Assembly: GCF_001429165.1 (NCBI RefSeq)
Contig: NZ_LMIR01000002.1
Span: 1,539,261 to 1,603,260, forward strand
From: Agromyces sp. Root81
GTDB lineage: Bacteria > Actinomycetota > Actinomycetes > Actinomycetales > Microbacteriaceae
Direction of reading: 5' to 3'
DNA length: 64,000 bases
A program made the position numbers and the translations under genes. Each line of letters begins with the position of its first letter. Positions within the stretch are counted from its first letter, which is position 1. Under the pieces are notes generated by a model that saw nothing but the letters and a program-made list of their open reading frames with translations, was not told the origin of the DNA and made no database searches. Shown one piece after another: positions 25,493 through 34,266 of the stretch.

Positions 25493-25587
25493 GCGAGGGC
25501 GGCCGCTGAGGGCGGCCGGCCGAGGGTTCATCGAGGGTTCACGGCTCGCGCCACGGGGCATCCGCGCTCCGCGATAGCGTGGGGGAG

Positions 25588-26790
25588 ATGAGCCGCGCCG
25601 ACCGCATCGACGACGTCGAGGCGCCGCCCCTGCCAGCGGGTCGGCCGGGTCTGCGGCTCGCGGCGCTGTCGATCGGGCAGATCGTCAGCTGGGGCATCCT
25701 CTACTACGCGATGATCGTCGCCGCGCCCGAGGTCGCCCGTGAGACGGGCTGGTCGCTCGTCGCCATCACCGCCGCGTTCTCGGGTGGGCTCGTGGTGTCG
25801 GCGATCGTCGGCGTGCTCGTCGGTCGGCTGCTCGACGAGCGCGGCCCGCGCCGCGTGATGAGCATCGGGTCGATGATCGGGGCGGCTGGCCTCGTCGGCG
25901 TGGCGCTCGCGCCCGACCTCATCGTCTTCGCCGCAGCATGGCTCGTGTGCGGCATCGCGCAGGCGGCCGTCCTCTACCAGGCCGCATTCACGGTGATCAC
26001 CCGGCGGTACGGCGATCGGCGCCAGGTGCCGATGACGATCCTGACGCTCGCCGGAGGGCTCGCATCGACGATCTTCGCCCCGATCGTCGCCGGCCTGCTC
26101 TCGGTGCTGGACTGGCGGGCGACGTTCCTCGTGCTCGCCGCGGTGCTCGCCCTCGTCACGGTGCCGGTGCACCTGCTCTCGCTCGAGCGGCGCTGGCCGC
26201 ATCGACCCGTCGAGCACCATGAGACCCATCACACCGTGGGGTCGGTGCTCCGTACCCGGCGCTTCTGGATGCTCGAGATCTCGATGGTCGCCCTCGCCGT
26301 GGCGATGCTCAGCGCGACGCTCGCGGCGGTGCCGCTGTACATGGAGAAGGGGCTGACGTTCGAGATGGCGGCGCTCGCACTCGGCCTCATCGGCGCGGGT
26401 CAGGTGATCGGGCGCCTGCTGTTCCTCGTGCTGCCGCGCGGGGTCCGCCCGTGGGTTCCCGTCTCCGTCGTGTGCGCGCTCGCCGCGGCGTCGCTCGCAG
26501 CGCTCGCGTTCGTGCCCGGCCCGACCTGGCTGCTCATCGTGATCGGCATCGTCGCCGGCGCGGTGCGGGGCGCGCAGACGCTCGTGCAGGCGTCGGCCGT
26601 CGCCGATCGGTGGGGCACGCGCAACTACGGCGCGATCAACGGCGCGTTCGCCGCGCCGATCACGATCGCGGCCGCGCTCACCCCGGCGATCGGTCCGGCG
26701 GTCGCCGCCGGGGCGGGGTCGTATGCCGCGATGACGGCGATCATGGCCGGGCTCGCGCTCGTCGCGGCGTTCACCGCGCGGGCGAGCTAG
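25588..26790 (+). CDS. MFS transporter
   Basis: A 400-residue, 12-helix major facilitator. The A-like loop between helices 2 and 3 is GRLLDERGPRRVMSIG, and helix 1 holds SIGQIVSWGILYYAMIVAAP. The pattern resembles oxalate/formate-type or general permeases with unknown cargo. Two in-frame starts exist, GTG 25579 and ATG 25588; the G-rich stretch between them makes the choice uncertain. It converges with the ArsO-like gene over a GC-rich repeat. Confidence 0.88.
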   Translation: MSRADRIDDVEAPPLPAGRPGLRLAALSIGQIVSWGILYYAMIVAAPEVARETGWSLVAITAAFSGGLVVSAIVGVLVGRLLDERGPRRVMSIGSMIGAAGLVGVALAPDLIVFAAAWLVCGIAQAAVLYQAAFTVITRRYGDRRQVPMTILTLAGGLASTIFAPIVAGLLSVLDWRATFLVLAAVLALVTVPVHLLSLERRWPHRPVEHHETHHTVGSVLRTRRFWMLEISMVALAVAMLSATLAAVPLYMEKGLTFEMAALALGLIGAGQVIGRLLFLVLPRGVRPWVPVSVVCALAAASLAALAFVPGPTWLLIVIGIVAGAVRGAQTLVQASAVADRWGTRNYGAINGAFAAPITIAAALTPAIGPAVAAGAGSYAAMTAIMAGLALVAAFTARAS

Positions 26791-26847
26791 GCAGGCGCAG
26801 GCGCAGGCGCAGGCGCGGCGCCGGCGCGCGCGGCGCCGGCGCGGACT
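26791..26847. terminator. GC-rich repeat hairpin between convergent genes
   Basis: Four tandem GCAGGC units (26791-26814) are followed by two copies of GCGGCGCCGGCGC, which can pair with each other. The element fills the gap between converging ends at 26790 and 26851. No T-tract is present. A bidirectional terminator is the likely role, inferred from position and pairing. Confidence 0.5.
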
Positions 26848-26850
26848 CGC

Positions 26851-28191
26851 TCAGCCGCAGCAGCTGCCGGAGTCGGCACCCGGCTCGGCGCTCGCGCCGG
26901 TCGAGCACACGCCCGTGGCCGGCAGCACGAGAGCGACGTCGCGAGCGGCGGCGGCATCGCCGGCCAGCCAGGCCGTCACCGAGCGCACCTGCTCGTAGCC
27001 GGTCGCGAGCAGGAACGTCGGCGCCCGGCCGTAGCTCTTCATGCCGACGATGAAGAAGTCGCGCTCCGGCTGCTGGAGCTCGCCGAATCCGTGCGGCTCG
27101 ACCGTGCCGCACGAGTGCACGTTCGGGTCGATGAGCGGGGCGAGCCGGCGCGGGGCCTCGACGATGTCGTCGAGCTCGAGCCGGATCTCGCGGAGCATCT
27201 CGAGGTTCGGCCGGAACCCGGTGGCGTTCACGATGCGGTCGGCCGAGATCGTCTCGAGCCCATCGCCGCGGCGGCCGGTGATGCGGGCGGCGGATGCCTC
27301 GTCGCCGGCGCCGCGCGCGAGGCGCACGATCTCGAAGCGATCGACGAGCTCGATGCGCCCGGCAGCGACGAGCGCGTCGACGCGGGCGCCGATCGAGGCC
27401 CGAGCCTGCAGTTCGTCGTCGGGCGCGGTCGAGACGCGGGCCGCGGTGGCGTTGCGGATGACCCAGGTGATGCGGGTGCCGGGCTCCTGCTCGGCGAGTG
27501 CCGCGAGGTTCAGCAGGGTATTGGCGGCCGAGTGACCGGCGCCGACGACGACGGTGTGCTGTCCGGCGAACAGCGCCCGGTCGCGCCCGAGCACGTCGGG
27601 CAGCGGGTGGCTCACCAGATCTTCCACCTCGGAGAGACCGAGCGGGTCGATGCCCGAGGAGCCGAGGCTGTTGGGGGTGCGGTACGTGCCCGAGGCGTCG
27701 ATGACGGCTCGTGCGGTGAGCTCCTCGACGCCGTCGGCCGTGCGGATGCGGAGCAGGAACGGCGTCTGCGCGCGACCGGCGGTGCGCGTGCGGTCCATGC
27801 CCTCGCGGGTGACGTCGGTGACCTCGACGCCGAGGCGGGTGCGCTCCGCGATCGCGGGCAGTGCGGCGAGGGGGGCGAGGAACCGCTCGACGAGCTCGGT
27901 GCCCGAGGGCAGCGAGTCCGCCGGAGGCGCCTGCCAGCCGGTCGCGGCGAGGAGCCGCTGCGATGCCGGGTCGACGAGGTGCCGCCACGGCGAGAAGAGC
28001 CGGGTGTGCCCCCACTGGGCGACGCTCGCGCCGATGCGGTCGCCGGCCTCGAGCAGCACGAAGTCGAGCCCGCGCTCGACGAGGTTCGCTGCGGTGGCGA
28101 GTCCGATCGGACCGGCGCCGATGATCGCGACGGGCAGGGCCTGCAGCCGCGAGGGGAGGGTCCTCGGTGCGGTGAGGTCGATGAGGGTCAT
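26851..28191 (-). CDS. ArsO-like FAD/NAD(P)-binding oxidoreductase of an ars locus
   Basis: A 446-residue flavoprotein related to Baeyer-Villiger/N-hydroxylating monooxygenases. The first dinucleotide motif is IIGAGPIGLATAANL near the N-terminus; the second is VVVGAGHSAANTL in the middle; and ATGFRPNLEMLREI matches the usual ATG motif. It is divergent from an As(III)-type arsR gene, which fits the ArsO flavin monooxygenases known from ars operons. The C-terminal tail (CSTGASAEPGADSGSCCG) has three Cys that could bind arsenite. ATG 28191 was chosen since GGAG lies 8 bases upstream; ATG 28221 would add ten residues. The exact reaction is not known for this family here. Confidence 0.75.
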   Translation of the reverse strand: MTLIDLTAPRTLPSRLQALPVAIIGAGPIGLATAANLVERGLDFVLLEAGDRIGASVAQWGHTRLFSPWRHLVDPASQRLLAATGWQAPPADSLPSGTELVERFLAPLAALPAIAERTRLGVEVTDVTREGMDRTRTAGRAQTPFLLRIRTADGVEELTARAVIDASGTYRTPNSLGSSGIDPLGLSEVEDLVSHPLPDVLGRDRALFAGQHTVVVGAGHSAANTLLNLAALAEQEPGTRITWVIRNATAARVSTAPDDELQARASIGARVDALVAAGRIELVDRFEIVRLARGAGDEASAARITGRRGDGLETISADRIVNATGFRPNLEMLREIRLELDDIVEAPRRLAPLIDPNVHSCGTVEPHGFGELQQPERDFFIVGMKSYGRAPTFLLATGYEQVRSVTAWLAGDAAAARDVALVLPATGVCSTGASAEPGADSGSCCG

Positions 28192-28256
28192 CCGGGTGCT
28201 CCATTCATCGGAGGTCGTCATTCATTGAAGTTCGTCGATACAGAAGTGTGGTCGCT

Positions 28257-28276
28257 ATATCGATGGATGTCAATAT
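28257..28276. promoter_or_regulatory. Candidate ArsR operator
   Basis: ATATCGA at 28257-28263 and TCAATAT at 28270-28276 form an inverted repeat with a 6-base spacer and one mismatch. This 5-to-7 arm, 6-spacer form is like known ArsR/SmtB operators (ATCAA-N6-TTGAT). It lies in the divergent AT-rich gap between the ArsO-like gene and arsR, 17 bases before the arsR ATG. Confidence 0.6.
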
Positions 28277-28293
28277 ATGAGAGACTGCTGTTC

Positions 28294-28653
28294 ATGACGA
28301 TCGTCGAGCTCCCCGTGGTGGACGTCGCAGCCGCGCCCGAAGCGTGCTGCGCACCGCTCACCCGCGCGACGATCACCGCCGACGACGCCGAGGTCTTCGC
28401 CCGAACGCTCAAGGCCATCGCCGACCCCGTGCGGCTGCGTCTCGTCTCGATCGTCGCGGCATCCGAAGGTCAGGAGGCGTGCGTGTGCGACCTCACCGAG
28501 CCGGTCGGCCTCAGCCAGCCGACCGTGTCGCACCACCTGAAGATCCTCACCGAGGCCGGCATCCTCTCGCGCTCGAAGCGCGGCACGTGGGCGTACTACC
28601 GCCTGGTGCCGGGCGCGCTCGAGGCGATCGCCTCGCCGCTCGTCAGCGTCTGA
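28294..28653 (+). CDS. arsR: ArsR-family As(III)-responsive repressor
   Basis: A 119-residue winged-helix repressor. CVCDL (Cys63 and Cys65) lies at the start of the DNA-binding helices, the position of the metalloid thiols in E. coli-type ArsR; Cys18 and Cys19 near the N-terminus (EACCAP) resemble the extra thiols of actinobacterial and Acidithiobacillus/Corynebacterium ArsR types. The recognition helix is LSQPTVSHHLKILTEAG. It should repress itself and the divergent ArsO-like gene until arsenite binds. No arsenite pump gene (arsB/acr3) or reductase is next to it in the window. Confidence 0.92.
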   Translation: MTIVELPVVDVAAAPEACCAPLTRATITADDAEVFARTLKAIADPVRLRLVSIVAASEGQEACVCDLTEPVGLSQPTVSHHLKILTEAGILSRSKRGTWAYYRLVPGALEAIASPLVSV

Positions 28654-28724
28654 GTCGGCACCCCGACGACGGGCGGGCGAGCGGATGCCGCGGGCATGCC
28701 GCCGCGACATCCGCTCGCCGTTGC

Positions 28725-30044
28725 TCAGCCCGCCGGCGTGATGTTGTGGTTGCGCCGGAACGCGTTGCCCGGGTCGAGCCGCGCCTTCACCCGGCGCAGC
28801 CGCTCGAGGGTGGCCGGCGGGTACATCGCCGCCGTGATCTCGTCACTGTACTCGGCCGCGAAGTTGCCGTAGACGCCGCTCGTGAACGCGAGGGCGGCAT
28901 CGCTGCCGGCCTTCACCGCCGCGACCTGCTCGGGCGCGGCGTCGGGCGCGACCACGCCGTTGACGATCAGGAGCGTCTCGGCGTCACGGAAGGCGATCGC
29001 CGTGGCGTCGGGCGCGACGCGTGAGAACGCCCCGCCGAGGGCGCGGAGCAGCACCATCGTCGGCACCTCGCGGGCGTAGGCGGCCGCGACGGCGTCGAGC
29101 GCCGCGTCGGAGAGCTCGGGCACGAAGCCGTTGCCGCCGACGAACCGGAACGGCGGTCGCCCGGGTGGAGCATCCTCGAGCAGCTCGCCGTACGTGCTCG
29201 GCGCGATCTTCGCCTCGGTGACCGACGGCAGCTCGAGCAGCGGCGCGAGCAGCTCGCGGAGCTGCGCCTCGCTGCCCTGCAACGCCACGCCGAGCTGCGG
29301 ACCGCCGGGCATCTCGGGCCCGAACGGTGGCACGAGCATGAGCGACGAGTTCAGCTCGTCGGGACCCGTGCGCATGACGTCGCGCCAGGCGCGCAGCAGC
29401 GCGGGAACGTCGGACCGGTCGAAGGTCACGTGACCGGCGACGAGTCCGTCGGCAGGCACGGCCTGGAAGACGAAGCGGGTGACCACGCCGAAGTTGCCGC
29501 CGCCGCCGCGCAGCGCCCAGAACACCTCGGGGTGGGCCGTCTCGTTCACGGTCAGCACCTCGCCCGCCGCGGTCACGAGCTCGACCTCGCGCAGCGCGTC
29601 GATGGCGAGCCCCTGCCCGCGCACGAGCCAGCCGATGCCACCGCCGAGGGCGAGGCCGCCGACGCCGACGTCTCGGGTGTCGCCCGAGCTGATGCCCAGG
29701 CCATGCGGAGCCAGTGCCGCAGCGACGTCGCCCCAGCGGGCGCCGCCGCCGACGCTGACGAGGCCCGCGGCGTCGACCTCGATCGCGGTGAACTCGGCGA
29801 GGTCGACGACGAGGCCGCCGTCGACGGGGAGGAGGCCGTGTCCGCCGCTGCGCACGGCGATGGGAAGACCGGCGGCTGCGGCGAGGCCGACGGCGGCCGC
29901 GACCTCTTCCGCGGTATGCGGCCGCACGACCGCTTCGGGTTCGCCGACGCCGGCGAAGACAGTGCGGCCGGCGTCGTATTCGGATGCGCCGGGACCATGG
30001 GCCCGGCCTGGAACTCGCTCACTCAGTTCGGAGAGAAGAGACAT
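28725..30044 (-). CDS. FAD-linked oxidase, berberine-bridge-enzyme-like (single covalent link)
   Basis: A 439-residue PCMH-type flavoprotein. RSGGH with His69 is the site of 8-alpha-histidyl FAD attachment. The second, cysteinyl attachment site of true BBE-like enzymes is absent: the corresponding stretch reads SSGDTRDVGVGGLALGGGIGW with no Cys. The C-terminal BBE signature is present (LDPGNAFRRNHNI). Family members oxidise sugars, alkaloids or alcohols with O2. It converges with arsR, with a 71-base gap, and is divergent from the RibD-type reductase. Confidence 0.85.
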   Translation of the reverse strand: MSLLSELSERVPGRAHGPGASEYDAGRTVFAGVGEPEAVVRPHTAEEVAAAVGLAAAAGLPIAVRSGGHGLLPVDGGLVVDLAEFTAIEVDAAGLVSVGGGARWGDVAAALAPHGLGISSGDTRDVGVGGLALGGGIGWLVRGQGLAIDALREVELVTAAGEVLTVNETAHPEVFWALRGGGGNFGVVTRFVFQAVPADGLVAGHVTFDRSDVPALLRAWRDVMRTGPDELNSSLMLVPPFGPEMPGGPQLGVALQGSEAQLRELLAPLLELPSVTEAKIAPSTYGELLEDAPPGRPPFRFVGGNGFVPELSDAALDAVAAAYAREVPTMVLLRALGGAFSRVAPDATAIAFRDAETLLIVNGVVAPDAAPEQVAAVKAGSDAALAFTSGVYGNFAAEYSDEITAAMYPPATLERLRRVKARLDPGNAFRRNHNITPAG

Positions 30045-30157
30045 TTCTGCAGTCTTGCAGCGGCCCGCGACATCCGGAACGGTGCTCGCTCAGCGCTGAA
30101 TCGGTGCGTTCGCATGCACCGGTGCGGGTGTCGGCGGGGCGGCGTACGGTGTCGCGC

Positions 30158-30766
30158 ATGACGTTCAACGACGGCCTCGTCACGGCCAACCTCTCGATCT
30201 CGCTCGACGGCTTCGTCGCCGGGCCGAACCAGACGCGCACCGACCCGCTGGGCGAGGGCGGTGAAGACCTGCACCGGTGGATGTTCGAGCAACCCGACGA
30301 GAACGCCTCGATCGTCGAGCAGATCCTCGCGCCGCGCGCCTACATCATGGGTCGGAACATGTTCGGGCCAATTCGCGGCGAGTGGACCGACGAGGAGTGG
30401 AAGGGCTGGTGGGGCGACGAACCGCCGTACCACGGGCCGGTCTACGTGCTCACGCACCACCCGCACGACCCGATCCCGATGGAGGGCGGCACCACGTTCC
30501 ACTTCGTCACGACCGGCATCGAGGACGCGCTCGCGCAGGCGAGAGCTGCGGTCGGCGACGGGCGCATCTCGATCGCGGGCGGCGCGAGCACCGTGCGCCA
30601 GTACCTCGCCGCCGGCCTCATCGACCGCATCATCGTCACGATCTCGCCGATCATGCTGGGCAGCGGCGAACGGCTCTTCGAGGGGTTCGCCGGCCCGTCG
30701 CTCACTCCCGTCGATGTGCTGAACACCCCGCTCGCGACGCACATCACCTACGAGCGGCTGCGCTGA
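30158..30766 (+). CDS. RibD C-terminal/dihydrofolate reductase family protein
   Basis: A 202-residue protein with the DHFR-like fold of RibD C-terminal domains: LSISLDGFVAGPNQTRTDPLG at the start, IMGRNMFGP, then VYVLTHHPHDP, SIAGGASTVRQYLAAGLIDRI and IMLGSGERLFEGF. Proteins of this group bind NADPH and reduce pteridine-like or unknown substrates. The ATG at 30158 lacks a clear ribosome-binding site; it begins exactly where the conserved domain begins. No riboflavin gene lies nearby. Confidence 0.85.
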   Translation: MTFNDGLVTANLSISLDGFVAGPNQTRTDPLGEGGEDLHRWMFEQPDENASIVEQILAPRAYIMGRNMFGPIRGEWTDEEWKGWWGDEPPYHGPVYVLTHHPHDPIPMEGGTTFHFVTTGIEDALAQARAAVGDGRISIAGGASTVRQYLAAGLIDRIIVTISPIMLGSGERLFEGFAGPSLTPVDVLNTPLATHITYERLR

Positions 30767-30798
30767 CGTCACCGACGGCCGACCGGCTCCGGTCGAAG

Positions 30799-30835
30799 GT
30801 GTCACGTGGTGTCACGTGTCAAAGCATTTGACACG
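30799..30835. repeat. Tandem GTGTCACGTG repeats followed by a 9-3-9 perfect inverted repeat
   Basis: GTGTCACGTG occurs twice without gap (30799-30818). Overlapping its end, CGTGTCAAA (30815-30823) and TTTGACACG (30827-30835) form a perfect inverted repeat with spacer GCA. The right arm contains a consensus TTGACA (-35-like). The cluster looks like a strong regulator-binding site but no gene starts close by. Confidence 0.75.
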
Positions 30836-31053
30836 AAGCGAGAACGTGTAAAAAAACCGCCGAATCTTTATATATGCGCACGGCGTCGCGGTAGCGTGCC
30901 GCACATAACGTCGCCTTCCTCAAGCTGCTCACTCGGGATGAGGATGTATCCCAGCCCGGGGTCGCGAGAACCCACGTTGTTCTGAGCGGCTCGTCATGCA
31001 GGGGCATCCTCTGTCCATGTGAGATCTGCCTCGTTTGAGAAGAGCGCGTTCGG
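30836..31053. other. Non-coding, locally AT-rich gap after the orphan operator
   Basis: It contains a run of seven A (about 30850-30856) and TATATA (30869-30874), strikingly AT-rich for this genome, then ordinary GC-rich sequence up to the stop of the oligopeptidase gene. I find no convincing frame on either strand; the only open frame (minus strand) has atypical codon use. A small RNA driven from the TTGACA at 30828-30833 is possible but not shown. Confidence 0.4.
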
Positions 31054-33189
31054 TCACTCGCCGCTGGGGTGCGCCCCGGCCGCGTCGACGACCCACGCGT
31101 AGGCGAACGCGCGCTCGCGCCACGCCGCGTACCGGCCCGAGACGCCGCCGTGCCCGGCGGCCATCTCGATCTTCAGCAGCGGGTCGGCGCCGACGTCGCG
31201 CAGCTTCGCAACCCATTTCGCCGGCTCGACGTAGAGCACGCGGGTGTCGTTCAGCGACGTCACGGCGAGGATCGGCGGGTAGTGGTTGACGTGCACGTTC
31301 TCGATGGGGGAGTACGACTTCATGTAGGAGTAGACCTCGTCGTCGTCGAGCGGGTTGCCCCACTCGTCCCACTCGATGACCGTGAGCGGCAGCGACGGAT
31401 CGAGGATCGAGGTCAGCGGGTCGACGAACGGCACCTCGGCGAGGAAGCCCGAGAAGTACTTCGGAGCGAGGTTCGCGACGGCCCCGATCAGGAGGCCGCC
31501 GGCGCTGCCGCCCTGCGCGACGAGTCGGTCGGGCGCCGTGATGTCCTCGTCGATGAGGTGTCGGGCGACCGCCGCGAAGTCGGTGAAGGTGTTGCGCTTC
31601 TCGAGCTTCTTGCCATGCTCGTACCAGAGCCGCCCCATCTCGCCGCCGCCGCGCACGTGCGCCACAGCGAAGACCATGCCGCGGTCGAGCAGCGACAGGC
31701 GCGGGATGCCGAAGCCGGGGTCGATCGAGTGCTCGTAGGAGCCGTAGCCGTAGAGCAGCGTCGGTGCGGGCGTGCCGAGGTCGACGAGGTCGTGCCGGTA
31801 GACGAGTGACACCGGGATGCGCGTGCCGTCGTCGGCCGTCGCCCACTCGCGGCGCTGGGAGTAGCGGGTCGCGTCGTAGTCGCCGAGCACGGCCTGGCGC
31901 TTGCGCAGCCGGCGCTCGCCGGTCGCGACGACGACGTCGTAGACGGTCGAGGGGGTGACGAAGCTCGTGTACCCGATGCGCAGCGTCGGCTGGGCCCAGT
32001 CGGGGTTGCCCGAAAGGCCCACCGAGAAGAGCGCCTCGTCGAAGGCGAGCTCGTGCAGGGTGTCGTCGGGCGTCGCCGAGGCGGGCAGGCCGGCGGCCGG
32101 CACCTTCGCGACGGCGACGCGCGGCAGCCCCTCGCGGCGGTACTCGACGGCGACGAAGTCGCGGAACGCATCGACGCCCTCGAGGCGCACGGCCGGGTCG
32201 TGCGGCAGCAGCACGCGACGGTCGCCCTGCGGGTCGGATGCCGCGACGCTCACGAGCTCGAAGTTCACGGCCTCGTCGTTGTGCACGATGAGCAGGCGGT
32301 CCGTGCCGCCGGCGACGACGTGCTCGACGTCGTACTCCACCCCGTCCTTGCGGGGCCAGACGACGGAGAACTCGCCGGTCGGATCGGCGGCGTCGAGCAG
32401 CCAGGTCTCGCTCGTGACGTTGGAGCCCGCCTCGATGACGAGGAACCTGCGGCTGCGGGTCACGCCGACGCCGAGCCAGAAGCGCTCGTCGGGCTCGGTG
32501 AAGACCGAGACGTCGTCGGATGCCGGGGTGCCGATCTCGTGCCGCCAGATGGTGTCGGGCCGCCACGACTCGTCGACGGTCGCGTAGAACACGTGGCGCC
32601 CGCTGGGGTCGAAGGTCGTGCCGCTCGAGGTGCCCTCGATGACGTCGGCGTACTCGCGGCCGGAGCCGTCGAGCGAACGCAGCCGGATCGTGTACCGCTC
32701 GTCGCCCTCGAGGTCGATCGCGTAGAGCAGGGTCGCTCCATCGGCGGTGACGTCGAAGCTGCCGAGCGAGTAGAAGTCGTGACCCTTCGCTTCGGCGTTG
32801 TCGTCGAGCAGCACCTGCTCGCCGGGCAAGGGGGCGCCCGAGTCATCCGTCACCGGGGGTTCCCAGTCGTCGGGGCCGGCGGCGGGCACCCGGCAGTGGA
32901 TGCCGTACTCCCGGCCCTCGACCGTGCGGGTGTAGTACCACCAGTCGCCCTCGCGGGTGGGCACGCTGAGGTCGGTCTCCTTGGTGCGGGTGGTGATCTC
33001 CTCGAAGATCTGCTCCTGCAGGATCGCGAGGTGCTCGGTCCTCGCCTTCGTGTAGGCGTTCTCCTCGTGCAGGTGCGCGAGCACCTCGGGGTCGTCCTTG
33101 GCGCGTAGCCACTCGTAGTCGTCGACGACGACGTCGCCGTGGTGCACGCGTTCGATGGGTCGCTTGTCGGTCTTCGGCGGAGTCAGCAC
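31054..33189 (-). CDS. ptrB: Oligopeptidase B (S9A serine peptidase)
   Basis: A 711-residue S9A peptidase: N-terminal seven-blade propeller (to about residue 430) and C-terminal alpha/beta hydrolase. The catalytic triad is visible as Ser562 in GGSAGG, Asp648 in SLNDTR and His680 in GHGGVSGR, spaced as in E. coli PtrB. The acidic pairs that bind P1 Arg/Lys in the family are likely present. It cuts short peptides after basic residues in the cytoplasm. The start is GTG with a weak leader. It is divergent from efeU, from which it is separated by 153 bases. Confidence 0.93.
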   Translation of the reverse strand: MLTPPKTDKRPIERVHHGDVVVDDYEWLRAKDDPEVLAHLHEENAYTKARTEHLAILQEQIFEEITTRTKETDLSVPTREGDWWYYTRTVEGREYGIHCRVPAAGPDDWEPPVTDDSGAPLPGEQVLLDDNAEAKGHDFYSLGSFDVTADGATLLYAIDLEGDERYTIRLRSLDGSGREYADVIEGTSSGTTFDPSGRHVFYATVDESWRPDTIWRHEIGTPASDDVSVFTEPDERFWLGVGVTRSRRFLVIEAGSNVTSETWLLDAADPTGEFSVVWPRKDGVEYDVEHVVAGGTDRLLIVHNDEAVNFELVSVAASDPQGDRRVLLPHDPAVRLEGVDAFRDFVAVEYRREGLPRVAVAKVPAAGLPASATPDDTLHELAFDEALFSVGLSGNPDWAQPTLRIGYTSFVTPSTVYDVVVATGERRLRKRQAVLGDYDATRYSQRREWATADDGTRIPVSLVYRHDLVDLGTPAPTLLYGYGSYEHSIDPGFGIPRLSLLDRGMVFAVAHVRGGGEMGRLWYEHGKKLEKRNTFTDFAAVARHLIDEDITAPDRLVAQGGSAGGLLIGAVANLAPKYFSGFLAEVPFVDPLTSILDPSLPLTVIEWDEWGNPLDDDEVYSYMKSYSPIENVHVNHYPPILAVTSLNDTRVLYVEPAKWVAKLRDVGADPLLKIEMAAGHGGVSGRYAAWRERAFAYAWVVDAAGAHPSGE

Positions 33190-33293
33190 GTTCCCACGCT
33201 ACGCCCCGTGACGGGCCGGTGTCGCCCGCCCTCGAAAACCGTGCGCAGCGTGGGAATCCGGCGTCGCGTCCAGGGTTCGCCCGATCGCGATAC

Positions 33294-33312
33294 TTAGGTT
33301 AGCCTTAGCTCA
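33294..33312 (+). promoter_or_regulatory. DtxR/IdeR iron box upstream of efeUOB
   Basis: TTAGGTTAGCCTTAGCTCA matches the 19-bp DtxR/IdeR consensus (TTAGGTTAGSCTAACCTAA) at 16 of 19 positions, with the left half-site perfect. It lies 31 bases before the efeU start. Iron-bound DtxR/IdeR would therefore switch the operon off when iron is plentiful. Confidence 0.85.
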
Positions 33313-33342
33313 ATCCACTCCGTTCGTACCCGGGAGACGCGC

Positions 33343-34221
33343 GTGCTCGCCAACTACCTGATCGGCCTCCGCGAAGGCCTCGAAGCAGGGCTCATCGTCG
33401 GCATCCTCATCGCCTACCTCGGCAAGATCGATCGCCGCGACCTCTTCGGCCGCCTCTGGTTCGGCATCGGCATCGCGGTCGCCGTCTCGCTCGGCGTCGG
33501 TGCACTGCTCACCTGGGGCCCGTACGCGATGACCTTCCAGGCGCAGGAGGTGCTCGGCGGCGTGCTCTCCCTCGTCGCGGTCGCGCTCGTGACGTGGATG
33601 ATCTTCTGGATGGGCACGCACGGCGCGGGCCTCTCGAAGGAGCTGCGCGGCCAGGTGGATGCCGCGGTCGACCGTTCGTGGTTCGCGATCGTGCTGCTCG
33701 GCGCGCTCGCCGTCGGCCGCGAGGGCATCGAGACCGCCCTCTTCGTCTGGGCCAACGTATCGGGCGGCAACGACCCCGTGCTCGGCACCACGGGCGCCCT
33801 GCTCGGCATCGTCACCGCGATCGTCATCTCGTGGGGCATCTCGCGCGGGCTCGTGCGCATCAACCTCTCGGTGTTCTTCACCTGGACCGGCCTCTTCCTC
33901 ATCCTCGTCGCGGCCGGCGTGCTCGTGTACGGCATCGGCGACCTGCAGGAGGCGTCGGTCATCCCCGGTTGGGGCACCCACGCGTTCAGCCTCGTCGAGC
34001 TCGTGCCCCCCGGCAGCTGGTACGGCACGCTGCTCGGCGGCATCTTCAACTTCACGCCCGAGCCGACCTGGGCGCAGGTCGTCGCCTGGATCCTCTACGT
34101 CGTCATCACGACGACGCTCTACCTCGGCATGCTGCACCGGCGACGCCGTCCCGCGTCAGCGCCTGCGCCCGCTGCCGCTGCCGCTTCCGCGCCGGCCGTG
34201 ACGCCCGCTGCGGCGAGCTGA
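33343..34221 (+). CDS. efeU: Iron permease EfeU (FTR1 family)
   Basis: A 292-residue membrane protein of seven helices. The two REXXE motifs that carry iron are REGLE (10-14) and REGIE (about residue 126). EfeU is the ferrous/ferric permease of the EfeUOB system. The GTG start at 33343 has GGGAG 8 bases upstream, and the N-terminal helix carries the first motif, as expected. The C-terminal tail is a short Ala/Pro stretch. It is the first gene of the efeUOB operon and lies directly after an iron box. Confidence 0.95.
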   Translation: MLANYLIGLREGLEAGLIVGILIAYLGKIDRRDLFGRLWFGIGIAVAVSLGVGALLTWGPYAMTFQAQEVLGGVLSLVAVALVTWMIFWMGTHGAGLSKELRGQVDAAVDRSWFAIVLLGALAVGREGIETALFVWANVSGGNDPVLGTTGALLGIVTAIVISWGISRGLVRINLSVFFTWTGLFLILVAAGVLVYGIGDLQEASVIPGWGTHAFSLVELVPPGSWYGTLLGGIFNFTPEPTWAQVVAWILYVVITTTLYLGMLHRRRRPASAPAPAAAAASAPAVTPAAAS

Positions 34222-34266
34222 CCCGACCGGCACCACGTCTCACCCACCCCGACTCCAGGAGCATCC

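Noticed and set aside
30819..31007. A 62-codon minus-strand frame in the orphan operator gap
   Set aside because: Composition is unlike genes here, it covers the AT-rich tract and inverted repeat, and it has no ribosome-binding site.
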